Assembly (NCBI GenBank): GCA_050737995.1 | Contig: JBOHYR010000139.1 | Location: 20,793 to 84,792 of the forward strand | Reading direction: 5' to 3' | Length of the DNA: 64,000 nucleotides | DNA from: 66-474 sp050737995 | GTDB lineage: Bacteria > Pseudomonadota > Gammaproteobacteria > Xanthomonadales > Rhodanobacteraceae | Part shown: one piece after another, positions 30,437-41,022 of the stretch | Layout of the letters: each line of letters opens with the position of its first letter | Position numbering within the stretch: the first letter of the stretch is position 1 | Translations under genes and position numbers: made by a program | Notes under the pieces: generated by a model | Seen by the model: only the letters and a program-made list of their open reading frames with translations | What the model was told of the DNA's origin: nothing | Databases searched by the model: none

Positions 30437-32713
30437 TTACTGATAGCCAAGGATAGCATTGCGCAGGAAAGTACCAGTACGTTCACCGTAGGCGCCGAGG
30501 CCCTTGAACTCGACCTCCACCATGATCGCAGTATTGGTGTCGCCCTGCAGGTTGGTGATGTAGTGGCGCGCCAGCACGCTCACTGCCATGCAGCAACTGT
30601 TCCACTGGAGGCCGGCGAAGGCGTCGACCACGTTGTGGTCCATCATCGAATAGTCGTATTGGCCGATCAGTTTCCACGAGTTGCCGATCGGGATTTCGGC
30701 CGATACATCCGCATCCTCCAGAAGGCCGCGACGATATCGGTAATCGAAATTCACGATGCCGCCGCCCCACAGGCGTCGTTGCAGGCCTACGGTGGACACG
30801 TCGGTTTCGTCGGTGTTTGGATTCCACTGTTGCGAGGTAGTCAGGCGCCAGTTGTCGTTGAGTGCCAGCGTCAGGTTGCCGACATAGTTGGAGCCGGAGT
30901 AATCGACGGACTTGCCGCCGGGGGACAGGGTCACGAGCTCCGGATCGAAGTAGCGGATCTGGCCGATGCTTGCCGAAAGTTTTTCGTCGCCGTTGGAATC
31001 GAGAAACCGAGTGGTCAAGGCCAGTGAAAGATTGTTGGCGTTTTCCTGGCGGTCGGCGCCGCTGTAACTGTTGGTGGTGAACAATTGCCAGAAATCGAAC
31101 GTCAGCGGCTGGGTGTCGAACAGCGGCAGGTTTTCCTGGTTTCGGTAGGGCACGTACAGGTAGTAGATGCGCGGCTCGAGGGTCTGGGTGTAGTCCTGAC
31201 CGAACAGGTGGGTATCGCGCTCGAAGATCAGGCCGGCGTCGAGGTCGAAGATCGGCATGCCGCGTGAGGGATTGGTCGGGCCGTCTGGCATGACCGGCTT
31301 TTGCAGATCGTAAGTCGTGTAGCGATAGCCCAGTTCCGGGCGCACGAACCACGCCGCCCCTTGCAGGGGCCACGCAAGGTAGGGGTACAAATCAAAGCGG
31401 TCGCCGTCCAGCGAATCGGGCCTCACGAAACGCACCGCTTCGGCGTTGACGCCCCATTCCGGGCCGCCAAGGCCGCCGATCGGGCGCTCGGCGTTGAAGA
31501 ACAGACGAGGCAGGCGACGATATGGCGCGGACTGATCTGTCAACGGGGGATCAGTCATCTGGTATACGTCCGCACCGATACCGGCGTTCCACCAATTACC
31601 GCTGCTGGTGATATACGAAGAGGACGACAGCACAGTGACGGCAGAAGTCGTGAGATTCTGCCCGAAGTCCTGGAAGTAGTAGGGGTCGGTGACGTGCTGG
31701 ATGTTGGTTGACCACGACAGGTTCCACGGCAAAGTCGTCTGGTTGACGAACTTGAGGTAACCCCGATTGCGATCGGCGACGCGGTCCTGCGGCATGTAAT
31801 CCAGATCCAGCTCGCCGTGGCTGGAGGAGGTCAGGTAACGGAACTGGCCATCCATCATCACGCCGCGCTCGGCATACAGTATCGGTGTCAACGTGGCGTC
31901 GTAATTCGGCGCGAGATTCAAGTAGTACGGCAGTGCGAAAAAAAAGCCACCGTTGCCTCTGCTGCCGAACGATGGATATAGGAATCCGGACTGGCGGGTG
32001 TTGTCGATCGGGAAGCTCATGTAAGGCAACCACAGGAACGGCACACCCTTGATACGCATGGTCACGTCGTGCGCGTAGGCGCGTCCCTTGTTCTCGTCCG
32101 TCGTCATTCTTTTCGACTGGATAACCCACAGGCGATTATCGATGTCGCAAGTCGAATAGGTGACTTGATGGAACTTGCCGCGGTTCTGATCCAGCATGAT
32201 TGCCTGCGTTGCCTTGCCGTTGCCGCGTGAAGTCAGCATCTGGTACAGCACGTTGTCGGCGACGCCGTATTCGGGTTCGGTGGTTCCGCGCATCCGGTTG
32301 GCCGACAGCAGCATGTCGCTTTCCTGATAGCGCACGTGGCCTGCGGCGTTGTAGGCCGTGGTGTCCTCGTTGTAGGTGATGCGGTCGGCGCGCAGCAACT
32401 GGTCGAGGCGTTGCAGCGACGCGTTGCCGTTCAGGTGGTAGAGATTGCTGTCGGGGCTGCTGAAACGGTCGCCGTATAGTTGGGCCGGACTGGCCTCCCG
32501 GTTGCCTTCGGTCGGCAGGCCGGGTACGTAGAAATCCAGCAGGTCGTTTTTCTTGCACAGCGCAAAGTCGTTTTTTACCACCGGACAAACGAACGCGCCC
32601 AGCGGGCAGACATCCACGCTGGTTTGTGCCAGCGCCATGCCGGGCGCCGCTGCGAGCGCGATTGCGAAGGCCAGGGCGCGTGGCGTCAGTGGCTTCAAAC
32701 GGCGGCGAGGCAC
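30437..32713 (-). CDS. lptD: LPS-assembly protein LptD
   Basis: LptD is the outer-membrane barrel that inserts lipopolysaccharide on the cell surface with LptE. The product of about 758 residues has a signal peptide, an OstA/LptA-like N-terminal domain (LRADRITYNEDTTAYNAAG, YGVADNVLYQM) and a large beta barrel. Cys residues near the mature N-terminus (VCPLGAFVCPVV) and the C-terminal pair in LQWNSCCMAVS fit the known disulfide pattern of LptD. A GTG start at 32713 is preferred because AAGGA lies six bases upstream; a TTG start at 32734 would be the alternative. It heads the surA-pdxA-ksgA-apaG-apaH series. Confidence 0.95.
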   Translation of the reverse strand: MPRRRLKPLTPRALAFAIALAAAPGMALAQTSVDVCPLGAFVCPVVKNDFALCKKNDLLDFYVPGLPTEGNREASPAQLYGDRFSSPDSNLYHLNGNASLQRLDQLLRADRITYNEDTTAYNAAGHVRYQESDMLLSANRMRGTTEPEYGVADNVLYQMLTSRGNGKATQAIMLDQNRGKFHQVTYSTCDIDNRLWVIQSKRMTTDENKGRAYAHDVTMRIKGVPFLWLPYMSFPIDNTRQSGFLYPSFGSRGNGGFFFALPYYLNLAPNYDATLTPILYAERGVMMDGQFRYLTSSSHGELDLDYMPQDRVADRNRGYLKFVNQTTLPWNLSWSTNIQHVTDPYYFQDFGQNLTTSAVTVLSSSSYITSSGNWWNAGIGADVYQMTDPPLTDQSAPYRRLPRLFFNAERPIGGLGGPEWGVNAEAVRFVRPDSLDGDRFDLYPYLAWPLQGAAWFVRPELGYRYTTYDLQKPVMPDGPTNPSRGMPIFDLDAGLIFERDTHLFGQDYTQTLEPRIYYLYVPYRNQENLPLFDTQPLTFDFWQLFTTNSYSGADRQENANNLSLALTTRFLDSNGDEKLSASIGQIRYFDPELVTLSPGGKSVDYSGSNYVGNLTLALNDNWRLTTSQQWNPNTDETDVSTVGLQRRLWGGGIVNFDYRYRRGLLEDADVSAEIPIGNSWKLIGQYDYSMMDHNVVDAFAGLQWNSCCMAVSVLARHYITNLQGDTNTAIMVEVEFKGLGAYGERTGTFLRNAILGYQ

Positions 32714-32788
32714 GGAGGTTCCTTGGAGAAACAACCCACGTAAGCTACCAGAAACAGCCCATTCTGTAGATATTGCCGTGCGTGAGGC

Positions 32789-34603
32789 TCAGGCGGCTTT
32801 CGCAGTCGACAGAGGGGCACAACGTACGTCCAGCCACGCGCGATCGGCTGGGTCGTCCAGCAAGGGCGCAAGCCGTTCGCGCACGATCGCGTGGTAGCTG
32901 TCCAGCCATGCGATCTCGTTTGCTTCGAGCAAAGAGAGGTCCAGCAAGCGGGTGTCGATCGGACACAACGTCAACGTTTCAAAGGCCAGGAATTGGCCGA
33001 ACTCGCCGTCGCCGGCCGGGATCGTCGCGGCGAGGTTCTCGATGCGCACGCCGTGGCGGCCAGGCTTGTAGATGCCGGGTTCGATCGAGGTGATCATGCC
33101 CAGGTCCATCGGTTCCAGGTGCGCGGCCGAACGCGGTGGGCGGATCGACTGCGGGCCTTCATGCACGTTCAGGCAATAACCGACGCCGTGGCCGGTGCCG
33201 TGTCCATAATCCACGCTGGCGGCCCAGATTGGCGCGCGTGCGAGCGCGTCGATTTGTTGGCCCGAGGTGCCGCGCGGGAACTTGGCGCGTGAAAGTGCGA
33301 TCACGCCTTTAAGCACCAGCGTCACGTCGCGGCGCTGTTCCGGCGTGGTTTCGCCCAGCGCCCACATCCGGGTGATGTCGGTGGTGCCACCGAGGTATTG
33401 CGCGCCGGAATCGATCAGCAGCATCCCGTGCGCTTTGAGTTCGGCATGCGATTCGGGTGTGGCGCTGTAATGAGGTAACGCAGCGTTGGCTTGGTAGCCG
33501 GCGATTGTCGAAAAGCTCTCGCTGACGAAGCCTGGTTGTTGCGAGCGCAACTCACGCAGCTTGTCGTCCACATCGAGTTCGGTGAGGCGCTTGCCATCCT
33601 TGAGCGCCTGTTCGAGCCAGCGCGCACCGCGCACCAGCGCCACACCATCGCGGCGCATCGCTTCGCGCACGTGTTCCAGTTCCCGCTCGCCCTTGCGCGC
33701 CTTGGCGGCGGTGATCGGAGCGGGGGCCTTGATTAGTGCGACGTGTACGGGAATGGCGTGCGCAACAGCGGCGGAGACCTGCGCCGGTGCGATCAGCAAC
33801 TTCGCGTCCCCGGGGAGATTGCCGAGTGCGTCGCCGATGGCATCGTAGGGAGCAAGCTGCACGTCGTCCGCCGCAAGGTTTTCTTGCAGATCCGCGTCGA
33901 GCTTGCCTGCCTCCACAAACAACGTCGCGCCCTTTTCGTCGATCAGCAGGTGCGTCAGGAACACAGGGTTATATTCGACGTCGCTGCCACGCAAATTCAG
34001 CACCCAGGCGATTTCATCCAGCGCCGAGACGACGTGATGACTTGCGCCCAGCTTGCGCATCGCCTCGCGCACATCGGCCAGCTTTTCCGCGCGGGCGTGG
34101 ATCGCGTAGTCGAGGGGGTGTTCGTACACCTTTGCGTGCGGCAGCGGCGGACGGTCGTTCCAGATTTGTCCGGGAAGATCATCTTCGATCAGTTGCGCAC
34201 CGTGCTTGCCGAGTTGTTCGCGCAAGGAACGCTCGCTTGCCAGTGACAACATGTCGGCGGCACACGCAACCTTGTCGCCCTCGTGCAGGCGATCGCACAA
34301 CCACGCGATGTGCTCGGGCGTGTGCGGCACATTGAGCTTCATCAATTCGATCCCGCTGCCGGCGAGCTGCTTCTCGGCCTGCGAAAAATAGCGTGAGTCG
34401 GTCCAGAGCCCGGCGAAGTCGGCAGTGACGGCCAGTGTTCCGGCCGAACCCCTGAAACCGGAAAGCCACTGACGCGCCTGCCAGTGTGCAGGCAGGTATT
34501 CCGACAGATGGGGATCGGCGGTGGGAACAATGCAGGCGGCGATGCCGCGTTCGTGCATCAATACGCGCAGGGCGGCGATGCGGTCGGGAATCGGAGTGTT
34601 CAT
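32789..34603 (-). CDS. Three-domain Xaa-Pro aminopeptidase (M24B)
   Basis: The enzyme removes N-terminal residues before proline. At 604 residues it is the long, three-domain type like the eukaryotic cytosolic aminopeptidase P, not the shorter E. coli PepP. Two creatinase-like N-terminal domains (start NTPIPDRIAALRVLM, GSAGTLAVTADFAGLWTDSRY) precede the pita-bread catalytic domain. The dinuclear metal ligands are visible: Asp in LIDSGAQY and in GTTDITRMW, His in HGTGHGVGYCLNVHEGP, Glu in EPGIYKPG and Glu in VRIENL. No signal peptide is seen. It lies 75 bases upstream of lptD on the same strand. Confidence 0.94.
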   Translation of the reverse strand: MNTPIPDRIAALRVLMHERGIAACIVPTADPHLSEYLPAHWQARQWLSGFRGSAGTLAVTADFAGLWTDSRYFSQAEKQLAGSGIELMKLNVPHTPEHIAWLCDRLHEGDKVACAADMLSLASERSLREQLGKHGAQLIEDDLPGQIWNDRPPLPHAKVYEHPLDYAIHARAEKLADVREAMRKLGASHHVVSALDEIAWVLNLRGSDVEYNPVFLTHLLIDEKGATLFVEAGKLDADLQENLAADDVQLAPYDAIGDALGNLPGDAKLLIAPAQVSAAVAHAIPVHVALIKAPAPITAAKARKGERELEHVREAMRRDGVALVRGARWLEQALKDGKRLTELDVDDKLRELRSQQPGFVSESFSTIAGYQANAALPHYSATPESHAELKAHGMLLIDSGAQYLGGTTDITRMWALGETTPEQRRDVTLVLKGVIALSRAKFPRGTSGQQIDALARAPIWAASVDYGHGTGHGVGYCLNVHEGPQSIRPPRSAAHLEPMDLGMITSIEPGIYKPGRHGVRIENLAATIPAGDGEFGQFLAFETLTLCPIDTRLLDLSLLEANEIAWLDSYHAIVRERLAPLLDDPADRAWLDVRCAPLSTAKAA

Positions 34604-34674
34604 AGTTCGATATTAACAGGCGGGTGCGCGACCCCGGTGCACTTGGCAGGGGGGGGGCTCTGGCGCTGTCTTCC

Positions 34675-36510
34675 CTACGATGTCGTGGCTGAAACCGGGG
34701 CGTTGACACTCGGCGCGGGCAAGCCGACTTTCCTGCAGAACGCAGCGAATCGCGGGTCGTCCCTGTAGCGCAGGATGAGCGGATCGAAGAGGAGATTGGC
34801 GACACCCGGATCGCGAATAGCCCATGCACGATCCAGCCACTTGAACATGTTGTCCGGGTCCTTGCGCAAGGCGTACACGTCGGCAATCTGATAGGCGCCA
34901 ATACGACTGTCCGTTGCGATCATGGTTCGAAGTGCCGAGTTCGCGGCCGCCCGACTCGGACCTACCTGCTGTGCCAGCGCCACTTCGAAGTAACGCCAGT
35001 AGCCTGCTTGCTCCTGTTGCGCGGTGGCCAGCGCTGCCTTGGCGTTGCCGCGCAATACGTCCACGAGGACCAGCTGGGATCGCAGGCCATCCGATGTCGG
35101 CTGCAAGTCGACAGCCTTTTGTGCTGCCGTCTGCGCCTCGTCGAGACGGCCAAGCGCCGCCAAGTAATTGGCCAGGTAAAAGTACCATTCGGCATTCAAC
35201 GGGTTGCCTGCGAGGGCCTGTCGCATCAAGGTCACGGCGTCGTCCAGCTTGCCGAGATTCGCCAGCTGGGTCGCCAGACCCGCTTGCATCACCGGATCGT
35301 CGGGTGCGAGTTGCATCGCGCGCCGGTATTCGGCCTCCGCGCCATTCTGATCGAAGTCCGCCCATGCCAGCAGCAAGCCGTGTGCACGATGCGCGGCGGC
35401 GAGAGAGGGAGCCAGCGCGAGCGCCTTCTCGACAGCGCTGCGCGCCTGTGCATAAGCTTCCTGCAACTGCTGACCTCCCAGATATGCGGCTGCCATAGTC
35501 GTCCACGTCCATGATGCCTGTGCATAGGCTTGCGCGTAGTCGGGGTCGATGCGGGTAGCCTTTTCGTAGTAACTGATTGCCGTTCGATCGCTGGCTTCGT
35601 TTCTTCGCTCATGGAAGAAATTGCCTTGCTGATAGGCGTTCCATGCGTCCAGATTGCCGCTGGGCGGGCGTTCGGTCTGGATCGCAGCGCCCTTCGGTTG
35701 CAGCAGCTGCGCCTGCAAAGCAGCGGCGACGTTCTTCGTGATGTTGTCCTGCAGCGCGAACAGATCCTTGTATGGACGGTCGTAATTGTGCGACCAGATC
35801 GTGGCGCCATCGGCTGCGTTGACAAGGGTGGCGGTGACACGCACTTCCTCGCCGACCCGTTGCAGGCTGCCTTCAAGCAGGTGTGCGACGCCCAGCGCGG
35901 CGCCAATCCGGGCGCTGTTGTCCGCGCTGTTGCGAAACTGGAACGAGGATTCGCGGCTGATCACCTTGAGGCCTGCAAACTGGGACAGCGCGGTGATCAG
36001 GTCCGAGGAGAGCCCGTCCGAAAAGTAGCGTTGCCCGGGGTCGCCGCTGTCATTGACGAACGGCAAGACCGCGATGGATTTCTTCGGTACCTTGGCCAGC
36101 GCGGCAGCCACCGCGCTGGCGCTGGCCGCTTCCGCCCTCCCGGTTACGTCTTGCCGCAGCACGAACTGGTTGGTCACCAGCAGCACGACCACGATGGAAA
36201 GGACGGCGATGATCGCGTAATCGAGCTTTCGACCGGTACCGCGTGCAATGGATTCGTGCGGCGCGACTTCGCTTTCGCGCTTGAGCCCTTCCGGTGTCAG
36301 TTCATAAAACCAGGCCAGCGCCAGCCAGAATGGCGCGCCGATCACGCACGCCATCACGATCCAGCGCACGACCCACTCGGAAATGTTGAAAAAAGGGGAA
36401 ACCTGGGTGGCGATCTGCACCAGCAGCCACGTGGCCGCCGCGTACAGGACGCCGGCGCGCAGCACGTTGCGGCGCTTCAGTTCAGCCCAGAGTGGACGCA
36501 GTTTCCCCAC
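34675..36510 (-). CDS. Membrane-anchored TolB-like/TPR protein (isolated paralog)
   Basis: The product has 611 residues and a GTG start. The N-terminus, WAELKRRNVLRAGVLYAAAT, and the following segments to about residue 125 contain three hydrophobic stretches and the conserved ELTPEGLKRESEV. A periplasmic-type domain begins at KKSIAVLPFVNDSGDPGQRYF, like the TolB/FlgO N-terminal fold. Residues about 270-600 are TPR-like repeats ending in DPRFAAFCRKVGLP. It is a close relative of the four tandem genes at 48679-56254, particularly those at 50763 and 52574, but stands alone here. The cellular role is unknown; protein interaction through the TPRs is likely. Confidence 0.8.
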   Translation of the reverse strand: MGKLRPLWAELKRRNVLRAGVLYAAATWLLVQIATQVSPFFNISEWVVRWIVMACVIGAPFWLALAWFYELTPEGLKRESEVAPHESIARGTGRKLDYAIIAVLSIVVVLLVTNQFVLRQDVTGRAEAASASAVAAALAKVPKKSIAVLPFVNDSGDPGQRYFSDGLSSDLITALSQFAGLKVISRESSFQFRNSADNSARIGAALGVAHLLEGSLQRVGEEVRVTATLVNAADGATIWSHNYDRPYKDLFALQDNITKNVAAALQAQLLQPKGAAIQTERPPSGNLDAWNAYQQGNFFHERRNEASDRTAISYYEKATRIDPDYAQAYAQASWTWTTMAAAYLGGQQLQEAYAQARSAVEKALALAPSLAAAHRAHGLLLAWADFDQNGAEAEYRRAMQLAPDDPVMQAGLATQLANLGKLDDAVTLMRQALAGNPLNAEWYFYLANYLAALGRLDEAQTAAQKAVDLQPTSDGLRSQLVLVDVLRGNAKAALATAQQEQAGYWRYFEVALAQQVGPSRAAANSALRTMIATDSRIGAYQIADVYALRKDPDNMFKWLDRAWAIRDPGVANLLFDPLILRYRDDPRFAAFCRKVGLPAPSVNAPVSATTS

Positions 36511-36659
36511 GACGTGATTCCGACTTGCCGGCGGCAGACCGGCTTCCAGAAAGGCACAATCTCCCGGCGCGACAAGGGCGGCGCGAGTATTGAGTCGCCC
36601 ATCTACTGATCCTGTCGTACGCTTCCGCTAGAATAACCCTTTCCACAGACGGTCCGACC

Positions 36660-38371
36660 ATGACCTCCCTGATTTTCGTCACCGGCGGCGTGGTGTCCTC
36701 GCTTGGCAAGGGCATCGCATCGGCGTCGCTGGCGTCCATCCTCGAGGCCCGCGGCCTCAGCGTCACCCTGATGAAACTGGATCCGTACATCAACGTCGAT
36801 CCAGGCACCATGAGTCCGTTCCAGCACGGTGAAGTCTACGTTACCGACGACGGCGCCGAGACTGACCTCGACCTCGGGCATTACGAACGTTTCGTGCGCA
36901 CACGATTGAGTGGCAAGAACTCGATCACCACCGGCAAGATTTACGAGGCCGCGATCCGCAAGGAGCGCCGCGGCGATTATATCGGCGCCACTGTGCAGGT
37001 GATCCCGCACATCACCAACCAGATCAAGCACGTCATCGACGAGGCCACACGCGGTTTCGACGTGGCGCTGGTCGAGATCGGCGGCACCGTTGGCGACATC
37101 GAATCGCAGCCGTTCCTGGAAGCCGCGCGCCAGTTGCGCATCGAGCGCGGCGCCGACCAGGTGTTGTTCATGCACCTGACTCTGGTGCCGTACATCAAGG
37201 CCGCTGGCGAGATCAAGACCAAGCCGACCCAGCATTCGGTCAAGGAATTGCGTGCTCTCGGTATCCAGCCCGACATCCTGGTGTGCCGTTGCGAGGAACC
37301 GCTGCCCGAATCCGAGCGCCGCAAGATTGCGTTGTTCACCAACGTGCCGGAGAGTGCGGTGATCAGCGCGGCCGACGCGGACGTCATCTACAAGCTGCCT
37401 TTGTGGTTGCACAAGGAAGGTCTCGACGACATCGTGGTCGAACGCCTGCATCTCGACGCCAAGCCCACCGATCTTTCCGAGTGGAAGCGCACGGTCGACG
37501 CGGTCGAGAATCCGAAGGACGAGGTCAGGATCTACATCGTCGGCAAATACGTCGAGCACAAGGACGCCTACAAGTCGCTCGGTGAAGCCCTGCGTCACGG
37601 GGGTATCCACAACGCGACCCGGATAGAACTGGAGTGGGTGGATTCGGAAACCATCGAGACGCGCGGCGCCGACGCCGTGTTGAACGATGCCGACGCAATC
37701 CTGGTGCCCGGCGGCTTCGGCAAGCGTGGCTTCGAAGGCAAGATTCAGACCGTGCGTTACACGCGCGAGCGCGGCATCCCGTATTTCGGCATCTGCTACG
37801 GCATGCACGCGGCGGTGGTCGAGTTCGCGCGCGACATCGCAGGTCTCGCTGGTGCAGGCTCTACCGAGAACGATCGCGATTGTGCCGACCCCGTGATTGC
37901 GCTGATCACCGAGTGGACACAGGATGGCGATGTGCAGCGTCGCGACGAGGCTTCGGACCTCGGCGGCACCATGCGTTTGGGTGCGCAGGAATGTCGTTTG
38001 ACGGCCGGCTCGCTGGCGCGCGAGTTGTACGGCGCCGACACCATCCGTGAGCGCCATCGTCACCGTTACGAATTCAACAACCGCTATCGCGATCGGTTGA
38101 AACAGGCGGGCCTGGTAATCGCGGGTTTGTCGGAGGACGATCTCGTGGAGATCGTCGAATTGCCGCAACAGGAGCATCCGTGGTTCCTGGCTTGCCAGTT
38201 CCATCCGGAATTTACGTCCACGCCGCGCGACGGCCACCCACTGTTCAATGGCTTCGTCCACGCCGCACGCGAATACAAGGCGGTGCGTGACGCACCGCGG
38301 CTGGCCGCCGTTGCCATCCCTGGCGCCGGGTCCCGGCCAATGCGTGGCCGGGATGACGAGGGGGCATTTGG

Positions 38372-38375
<4 letters not shown>
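36660..38375 (+). CDS. pyrG: CTP synthase
   Basis: PyrG makes CTP from UTP and glutamine. The synthetase domain opens with FVTGGVVSSLGKGIASASL (P-loop), then KLDPYINVDPGTMSPFQHGE. The class I glutaminase domain has the nucleophile Cys in YFGICYGMHAAV and the catalytic His-Glu in CQFHPEFTSTP. At 571 residues it is about 26 longer than the E. coli enzyme. Part of the surplus is a tail (IPGAGSRPMRGRDDEGAFG) encoded by a repeat hairpin at 38331-38353, apparently acquired by read-through into a repeat. The stop overlaps the kdsA start. Confidence 0.97.
38331..38353. repeat. REP-like hairpin inside the pyrG 3' end
   Basis: TCCCGGCCA (38331-38339) and TGGCCGGGA (38345-38353) pair perfectly around ATGCG and are followed by TGACGAGGGGG. 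The sequence resembles intergenic repeats of the TCCCGGCC/GGCCGGGATGAC type, yet here it is translated as the PyrG tail and its GAGGGG end serves as the kdsA ribosome site. Confidence 0.7.
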
Positions 38376-39189
<814 letters not shown>

Positions 39190-39193
<4 letters not shown>

Positions 39194-39213
39194 GAGCGAG
39201 CGTGCTCGCGACA
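39190..39213. repeat. REP-like palindrome between kdsA and eno
   Basis: The sequence GTAGGAGCGAGCGTGCTCGC contains the palindrome GCGAGC-GT-GCTCGC (39196-39209). It matches the common REP sequence of pseudomonads and xanthomonads (TAGGAGCGAGCTTGCTCGC). It starts in the kdsA stop codon and may stabilise the upstream mRNA. Confidence 0.75.
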
Positions 39214-39261
39214 GTCGCCCGCGCGCAGGCTCCAACCGATCAATGACGGACGAAACATCCC

Positions 39262-40551
39262 ATGACGACGAAGATAACCGATATCCACGCCCGCGAGGTC
39301 CTCGATTCACGCGGCAATCCGACCCTCGAAGCCGAGGTCACGCTGGCCGACGGCGCAACCGGCCACACGATCGTGCCGAGCGGCGCGTCCACCGGTAGTC
39401 GGGAAGCGGTAGAACTGCGTGATGGCGACAAGTCGCGTTACGGAGGCAAGGGCGTTACGAACGCGGTCGCCAACGTCAATGGCGAGATTGCGAAAGCGCT
39501 GGCGGGTTTCGATGCTGCCGATCAGAAGGGGCTAGACGACAAGCTGATCGCGTTGGATGGCACTTCCAACAAGGCGCGGCTGGGCGCCAACGCCATTCTT
39601 GCCGCGTCGCTCGCCTCTGCCTACGCGGTCGCTGCATCGCGCGGCGAACCGCTTTGGAAATACCTGACGGGCGATCGCGCGCCGAAACTGCCGGTTCCAC
39701 AGATGAACGTGATCAACGGTGGCGTGCACGCAGACAATCCGCTCGACATGCAGGAATTCATGATCGTGCCAGGAGGCTTCGATCGTTTCTCGGAAGCCTT
39801 GCGCGCGGGCGTCGAAACCTTCCAGGCGCTGAAGGCGCATCTACACAAACGTGGACTCTCGACTTCGGTCGGCGATGAGGGTGGTTTCGCGCCAGCGCTG
39901 CGTTCTCACGAAGAAGCGATCGAGGCGATTCTCGAGGCGATTCATGCCGCGGGTTATGTTTCCGGCAAGCAGATCTGGATCGCGCTCGATCCCGCAGCCT
40001 CGGAGTTCTTCGAAGACGGCATCTACGGCCTGAAAGGCGAGGGCCGTCGCGCCGACGCTGCGGAAATGGTCGCGCAGTACGAAGATTGGTGCAGGAAGTA
40101 TCCGATCATCAGTATCGAGGATGGTTTGGCCGAAGGCGACGAGACCGGCTGGAAACTGATCACCGAAAAGCTCGGCAGGAAGATCCAGCTGGTGGGCGAC
40201 GACAACTTCGTGACCAACCCGGCGATTTTCCGCAAGGGCATCGAAGATGGTATCGCCAATGCGATCCTGATCAAGCTCAATCAGATCGGCACGTTGACCG
40301 AGACCCTGGAAACGCTTGCGATCGCCGATGCCGCGCACTACGGCGCGGTGATTTCGCACCGCTCAGGCGAAACCGAGGACACCACCATCGCCGATCTGGC
40401 GGTCGCGACCACCGCCACGCAGATCAAGACCGGTTCCCTGTGCCGGTCCGATCGCATATCCAAGTACAACCGGTTGCTGCGGATCGAGGAGCAGCTAGGT
40501 GGCAACGCCCGTTATATTGGCCTCGATGCATTTTCCCGATTGTCTGCCTGA
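39262..40551 (+). CDS. eno: Enolase
   Basis: Enolase converts 2-phosphoglycerate to phosphoenolpyruvate and is also part of the RNA degradosome in many bacteria. The 429-residue product shows the complete pattern: HAREVLDSRGNPTLEAEV at the start, SGASTGSREA, QEFMIVPGG, the acid Glu in GDEGGFAP, metal ligands in IALDPAASEF, SIEDGLAEGDETGW and GDDNFVTN, the base region ILIKLNQIGTLTET, and SHRSGETEDT. The gene precedes ftsB by 24 bases, as in many gammaproteobacteria. Confidence 0.98.
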   Translation: MTTKITDIHAREVLDSRGNPTLEAEVTLADGATGHTIVPSGASTGSREAVELRDGDKSRYGGKGVTNAVANVNGEIAKALAGFDAADQKGLDDKLIALDGTSNKARLGANAILAASLASAYAVAASRGEPLWKYLTGDRAPKLPVPQMNVINGGVHADNPLDMQEFMIVPGGFDRFSEALRAGVETFQALKAHLHKRGLSTSVGDEGGFAPALRSHEEAIEAILEAIHAAGYVSGKQIWIALDPAASEFFEDGIYGLKGEGRRADAAEMVAQYEDWCRKYPIISIEDGLAEGDETGWKLITEKLGRKIQLVGDDNFVTNPAIFRKGIEDGIANAILIKLNQIGTLTETLETLAIADAAHYGAVISHRSGETEDTTIADLAVATTATQIKTGSLCRSDRISKYNRLLRIEEQLGGNARYIGLDAFSRLSA

Positions 40552-40575
40552 GCGCTTGCGTCAGGAGCGGGTTCC

Positions 40576-40938
40576 ATGTTGCGTTGGCTCGCGCTGATTC
40601 TTCTGGCGTTGTTGATCGGCTTGCAAATCAAGCTGTGGGTCGGCGACGGTGGCATGCAGGACCTGCGTGCGATTCGTGCGCGTGTGTCCCAGCAGCAGGC
40701 AGAGAATGCCAAACTGAAGCGGCGCAACGAAGCGCTTGGAGCGGACGTGGAAGATCTCAAGCACGGACAGGACGCGGTCGAGGCGCGGGCGCGTTCGCAA
40801 CTGGGCCTGATCAAACCCGGCGAAGTGTTCTATCAGGTCGTCACGACGCCGCCCGGGACCAGCACCGCCACGCCGCCACCGGCAAGCAGCGCGAAGGCAT
40901 CCCCCGCAACCACCGCCGCTCCGGCCTCGAGTCGTTGA
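40576..40938 (+). CDS. ftsB: Cell division protein FtsB
   Basis: FtsB is a single-pass inner-membrane protein of the FtsQLB divisome complex. The 120-residue product has one transmembrane helix (LRWLALILLALLIGLQIKLW), a coiled-coil region (about residues 30-65, QQQAENAKLKRRNEALGADV) and the family block EARARSQLGLIKPGEVFYQV. The remaining 30 residues are a low-complexity Pro/Ala/Ser/Thr tail, which is longer than in E. coli. It follows eno directly. The ispD and ispF genes normally next to it are absent here. Confidence 0.93.
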   Translation: MLRWLALILLALLIGLQIKLWVGDGGMQDLRAIRARVSQQQAENAKLKRRNEALGADVEDLKHGQDAVEARARSQLGLIKPGEVFYQVVTTPPGTSTATPPPASSAKASPATTAAPASSR

Positions 40939-41022
40939 TGCGCGCCGTAGTAGGCAACCGGATCGGTTAAACTGAGAATCTGCGCGCGATGCGCGAGGTT
41001 TGTTTCGGGGTTCGAATCGGCG

